A stretch of DNA of 17,433 bases from assembly GCA_030833825.1 (NCBI GenBank), contig JAURGL010000019.1:1-17433 (forward strand), in the 5' to 3' direction. Below, piece by piece: positions 15,730-17,433 of this stretch. The stretch comes from Vulcanococcus sp. SFB_649D_100_25 (GTDB lineage Bacteria; Cyanobacteriota; Cyanobacteriia; PCC-6307; Cyanobiaceae). Every line of letters begins with the position of its first letter. The first letter of the stretch is position 1. The translations under genes were made by a program, and so were the position numbers. A model generated the notes under the pieces. That model had not been told where the DNA came from, searched no databases, and saw only the letters and a program-made list of their open reading frames with translations.

Positions 15730-15782
15730 AGGGGGGCTGGCAGGTGGTCTCTCCCCAGTGGGGGGCTGATCTGGAGATCTGA
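15504..15782 (+). CDS. DUF1651 domain protein
   Basis: 92 residues from ATG 15504. The picocyanobacterial DUF1651 pattern is visible: GQGWLQEP (13-20 region), KRFHPDEKSWSQDPMVFVDSG, then LLKSRQHLHRDQAIELWGTLLKGGW and a C-terminal SPQWG. Function unknown; short, soluble, no signal peptide. The frame is open back to GTG 15405, but that codon lies inside the LexA box and upstream of the predicted transcript start, so ATG 15504 (or a slightly later codon) is preferred. The gene lies under the SOS promoter, and its start is inside the ORF that begins at 15424, which suggests expression by reinitiation or coupling. It is convergent with the DUF2103 gene, 18 bases away. Confidence 0.75.
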   Translation: MRDPVLLRPLSKGQGWLQEPRSLATKRFHPDEKSWSQDPMVFVDSGRPLSGQPPLLKSRQHLHRDQAIELWGTLLKGGWQVVSPQWGADLEI

Positions 15783-15800
15783 TCGGCGCCGGCTGTCGCT

Positions 15801-16079
15801 TCAGCTCCGTAGGGCCTTGCCGATGCGCTCCTCCAGTTCCCTGGCGTCGAGGCTGGTCACCACAAACACCTCCTGGGCGCTGCTGCCTTTGCGGGCGACC
15901 ACCTTCCAGCCCCCGGTGATGGGGGTCGATACGCGTAGGCGCAGCTCGGGCGCGCGTCCCCGAACCCGGGCGATGACGGCGGGCGTGATCGTGTCAATGC
16001 CCGGATCGCGCACCAAGCGTTTGAGCAATGGGATCAGCCCCTCGAGATAGGTGCTGTGGGTGATCACCAGCCGTCCCAT
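15801..16079 (-). CDS. DUF2103 domain protein (predicted metal-binding)
   Basis: 92 residues: MGRLVITHSTYLEGLIPLLK, ITPAVIARVRGRAPELRLRV, then TPITGGWKVVARKGSSAQEVFVVT. This matches the small DUF2103 family found throughout cyanobacteria and some archaea, described as predicted metal-binding; function is not established. Only one His and no Cys is present (His8 in ITHSTYLEG), so metal binding is not obvious here. The start ATG 16079 agrees with the family N-terminus. It is divergent from the 75-residue gene across 111 bases. Confidence 0.85.
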   Translation of the reverse strand: MGRLVITHSTYLEGLIPLLKRLVRDPGIDTITPAVIARVRGRAPELRLRVSTPITGGWKVVARKGSSAQEVFVVTSLDARELEERIGKALRS

Positions 16080-16190
16080 CGGCTCACCCTACGAATGCTG
16101 CTGATGCGCTTGCTTTGGAGGCAATCGGCAACGCCGAGGTGGCCGCGGTCGCCGAAGACTGCTAGAGATGCTGTCCTTCCGATTGCCGGC

Positions 16191-16418
16191 ATGGCTCGCC
16201 AGGACTCTTCTGCTCTGCGCGATCAGCTCCGACAGCGACTGCGCACTCAGTTGGGCCAGGACGCTGACGTGGTCAGTGTTGAGCAGAGTTCAGACCGGAC
16301 CCTCAGGGGTGTGGCCGTGTGCTCCGGCACCATCCTTCGTTATGTGTTGGACGCGGAGCAGGAGCGCTTGCGCACCTCCCCCCTGTTTGAGCTGCTGCAG
16401 CAGAGTCGCGTCGCCTGA
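16191..16418 (+). CDS. Conserved-looking small protein of unknown function
   Basis: 75 residues from ATG 16191. The protein is soluble: a charged N-terminal helix (RDQLRQRLRTQLGQDADVV), a beta-like middle (TLRGVAVCSGTILRYVLD) and a C-terminal helix (RTSPLFELLQQ). I do not recognise the family. An upstream ATG at 16056 is in frame, but it lies antisense in DUF2103 and gives a Leu/Arg-rich, non-coding-looking extension. TAGAGA (16163-16168) is a possible -10. Codon use resembles its neighbours, so it is probably a real gene. The stop lies four bases from the clpS stop. Confidence 0.6.
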   Translation: MARQDSSALRDQLRQRLRTQLGQDADVVSVEQSSDRTLRGVAVCSGTILRYVLDAEQERLRTSPLFELLQQSRVA

Positions 16419-16422
16419 ACCC

Positions 16423-16734
16423 TCAGCAACGCTCAACGGGGGCCATGGTTAGGCCCTCAGCCGAGAGTTGCTGGTGATACAGCTCGGCCTGCTCCAGGGG
16501 GCCGCTCCAAACCACAGCTGATCCCTGGCTATCGATCTGGTGCGCCAAGTCCCAGGCCCGATCCGGGGTCATCGCAGGGATGTGTTTCACCAGGACCTCC
16601 ACCACATGCTGGAAGGTGTTGTGGTCGTCATCGAGAACAATCACCCGTCCGTTGGGATACGGGGCCTGTTGTTGCAACCGCTCCAGCACGGCCTGCCCCC
16701 CTGGGGAAGCGCTGCTGAAGACGGGAGGTTGCAT
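16423..16734 (-). CDS. clpS: Clp protease adaptor ClpS (ClpS2-like)
   Basis: Adaptor that delivers N-degron substrates to the Clp AAA+ ATPase (ClpC in cyanobacteria). From ATG 16734 it has 103 residues: a flexible N-terminus (1-30), then VIVLDDDHNTFQHVVEVLVK (31-50), MTPDRAWDLAHQID (55-68) and GPLEQAELYHQQLSAEGL (78-95). The usual NDD of the substrate pocket is DDD here (35-37), while the pocket His (His65) is kept. That change and the general sequence fit the second cyanobacterial paralogue, ClpS2, reported to have altered N-degron preference. Longer in-frame starts to 17190 would run antisense through petN and are rejected. Divergent from petN. Confidence 0.9.
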   Translation of the reverse strand: MQPPVFSSASPGGQAVLERLQQQAPYPNGRVIVLDDDHNTFQHVVEVLVKHIPAMTPDRAWDLAHQIDSQGSAVVWSGPLEQAELYHQQLSAEGLTMAPVERC

Positions 16735-16812
16735 CTGGCGACGGGCTGTTTCGGGCTTCCCAGTTTGGGCTACTGCCCTGGTTACACTTGTCCGGACATC
16801 TTTTTCGAGACG

Positions 16813-16914
16813 ATGCTGATCACCGTGGGTTGGGCTGCTCTGGCCGCCGTCTTCAGCTTCTCGATCGCCATGGTGGTGTGGGGTCGCAACGGCGACGGCA
16901 CCCTCAACTTCTGA
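16813..16914 (+). CDS. petN: Cytochrome b6f complex subunit PetN
   Basis: 33 residues, a single-span thylakoid membrane protein: MLITVGWAALAAVFSFSIAM then VVWGRNGDGTLNF. The VVWGRNG motif after the membrane helix is diagnostic of PetN, a small subunit needed for assembly and stability of the b6f complex that links photosystems II and I. The four-residue-longer tail (DGTLNF) is typical of marine picocyanobacteria. The ATG at 16813 has GAGA just upstream as a weak ribosome site; TACACT (16783-16788) may be the -10, without a clear -35. An in-frame ORF reaching back to 16540 is antisense to clpS and not real. Confidence 0.95.
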   Translation: MLITVGWAALAAVFSFSIAMVVWGRNGDGTLNF

Positions 16915-16950
16915 TCGACAGCGCGGCAACCTCAGCCGTGCCTCTGATCC

Positions 16951-17118
16951 GTGGCTGAAACCACACTCGCTCTCAATCTCAACAGCGTGCTGGCCGTGAC
17001 CGCAGCCGCCCTGTTGGTCTTCGTGAGTGGAGGGGTCATCTACCTCTCCACCATCGAATGGCGTGATCGCCGCCGCCGTCAGCAACCTGTTCAAGCCACT
17101 GGCCGGTCCCCACGGTGA
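16951..17118 (+). CDS. Small single-span membrane protein
   Basis: 55 residues from GTG 16951: a polar start (MAETTLALNLN), one hydrophobic helix (about 12-32, VLAVTAAALLVFVSGGVIYL), then a strongly basic cytoplasmic patch (EWRDRRRRQQ) and a Pro/Gly/Ser tail. By the positive-inside rule the C-terminus faces the cytoplasm. No family recognised; the size and position behind petN suggest a small thylakoid or plasma membrane protein, possibly co-transcribed with petN (36-base gap). Its TGA overlaps a GTG start (GTGA, 17115-17118) of the next plus-strand ORF, which supports both as coding. Confidence 0.6.
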   Translation: MAETTLALNLNSVLAVTAAALLVFVSGGVIYLSTIEWRDRRRRQQPVQATGRSPR

Positions 17119-17433
17119 GCACCGGGGCTGAGGCCTTTGAACCCTGGGCCTGGCAAACCTCGGCCACTGTTCTGGCCCCTGCTGAGGCACTGCACGCCTC
17201 GTCCTCAGCTCAACCCCAGAGGCCGTGGGATCAGGAGCAGCAGGAGCAGCTTCAGGCTTCCATTCGCACGAGTCCGGTGGGGATCGAGTCGCTGCGACTC
17301 GCCCACCAGCTCCTGCAGCCGCAGCAGCTCGCGCTGCAGGCGCTCCACCAGCACCGCGTTGCGGCTGTTCACCTGGGCGGCCAGGCTGTCGCCCACCAGC
17401 ATCAGGGCTGTGATCGGCGTGCGCAGCTCGTGG
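17115..17433 (+). CDS. Partial ORF of unknown function, open at right edge, coding signal to about 17285
   Basis: Opens at GTG 17115, overlapping the stop of the small membrane protein by four bases, and stays open for 106 codons to the edge. Residues 1-57 (MSTGAEAFEPWAWQT..., QRPWDQEQQEQLQASIRTSP) look like a real N-terminus: acidic, soluble, Gln-rich. Beyond the palindrome at 17285-17301 the frame becomes His/Gln/Leu-rich antisense of a histidine-kinase segment and is probably not native to this gene. No family recognised. It might be the N-terminus of the same kinase whose HisKA helix appears inverted to its right (inference). Confidence 0.4.
   Translation, partial: MSTGAEAFEPWAWQTSATVLAPAEALHASSSAQPQRPWDQEQQEQLQASIRTSPVGIESLRLAHQLLQPQQLALQALHQHRVAAVHLGGQAVAHQHQGCDRRAQLV
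17205..17433 (-). CDS. Histidine-kinase HisKA fragment, open at right edge, lacking the ATPase domain
   Basis: Read from the right edge on the minus strand: HELRTPITALMLVGDSLAAQ, then ERLQRELLRLQELVGES. This is the phospho-acceptor helix pair (H-box) of a two-component sensor kinase, with the phosphorylated His at codon 17430-17432. After the palindrome at 17285-17301 homology ends; the frame degenerates into a Leu-rich shadow and stops at 17205-17207. A kinase needs about 150 more residues (N, G1, G2 boxes), but that space holds petN and a membrane protein on the other strand. The fragment is therefore truncated, inverted or artefactually joined. Upstream sensor domains are outside the window. 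Confidence 0.6.
   Translation of the reverse strand, partial: HELRTPITALMLVGDSLAAQVNSRNAVLVERLQRELLRLQELVGESQRLDPHRTRANGSLKLLLLLLIPRPLGLS
17285..17301. repeat. Perfect 8-bp inverted repeat at an apparent coding-strand switch
   Basis: CGAGTCGC-T-GCGACTCG. Left of it the plus strand looks coding; right of it the minus strand is clearly coding (HisKA). Short palindromes are typical break points for fold-back or amplification chimeras as well as for real inversions. Confidence 0.6.

Noticed and set aside
16064..16165. Short plus-strand frame ending in EAIGNAEVAAVAEDC
   Set aside because: Looks protein-like but has no start codon and is closed by a stop at 16061-16063.

Overview
The window looks like chromosomal DNA of a high-GC picocyanobacterium of the marine Synechococcus/Cyanobium type. 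The evidence is a 33-residue PetN (cytochrome b6f), a Psb32-like photosystem II repair protein, a cyanobacterial-type class I fructose-bisphosphate aldolase, a DUF1651 protein, a Nif11 peptide and a probable 6S RNA directly behind purK. Nearly all bases are coding. All five convergent gene pairs meet with a 4-base overlap or a gap of at most 18 bases. I see no tRNA, rRNA, insertion sequence or CRISPR array.

Layout. 1-4033 (minus strand): a DNA-damage cassette of metallo-beta-lactamase exonuclease, ATP-dependent DNA ligase and DEXH helicase, joined by start/stop overlaps. The helicase has a one-base frameshift and runs off the left edge. 4158-6205: class I aldolase and quinolinate synthase, convergent. 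6252-8185: a TTG-started metallophosphatase translationally coupled to a GT-B-like glycosyltransferase. 8186-9400: a structured, more AT-rich leader and a secreted lysozyme-like GH104 protein. 9403-11466: Psb32-like TPM protein, divergent from a MidA/NDUFAF7-type methyltransferase. 11463-13536: aroB, divergent from a lone MalF-type sugar ABC permease. 13581-15336: purK, candidate 6S RNA and a short Nif11 protein.

15374-15782 is the most interesting stretch. A consensus -35 (TTGACA) and a cyanobacterial LexA box overlapping the -10 drive a very short leader. The LexA palindrome lies inside a larger inverted repeat whose 3' arm contains the Shine-Dalgarno sequence. Read-through RNA from purK/6S/Nif11 should therefore hide the ribosome site, while RNA started at the SOS promoter should expose it. 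The first start codon opens an unrecognised Trp-containing ORF that overlaps a DUF1651 gene in another frame.

15801-17433: DUF2103 protein, an unknown 75-residue protein, ClpS (ClpS2-like), petN, a 55-residue membrane protein, and at the right edge two opposed partial ORFs meeting at a perfect palindrome. The minus-strand one carries a histidine-kinase H-box (HELRTPIT) but there is no room for an ATPase domain. This looks like an inversion junction, natural or an assembly/amplification chimera.
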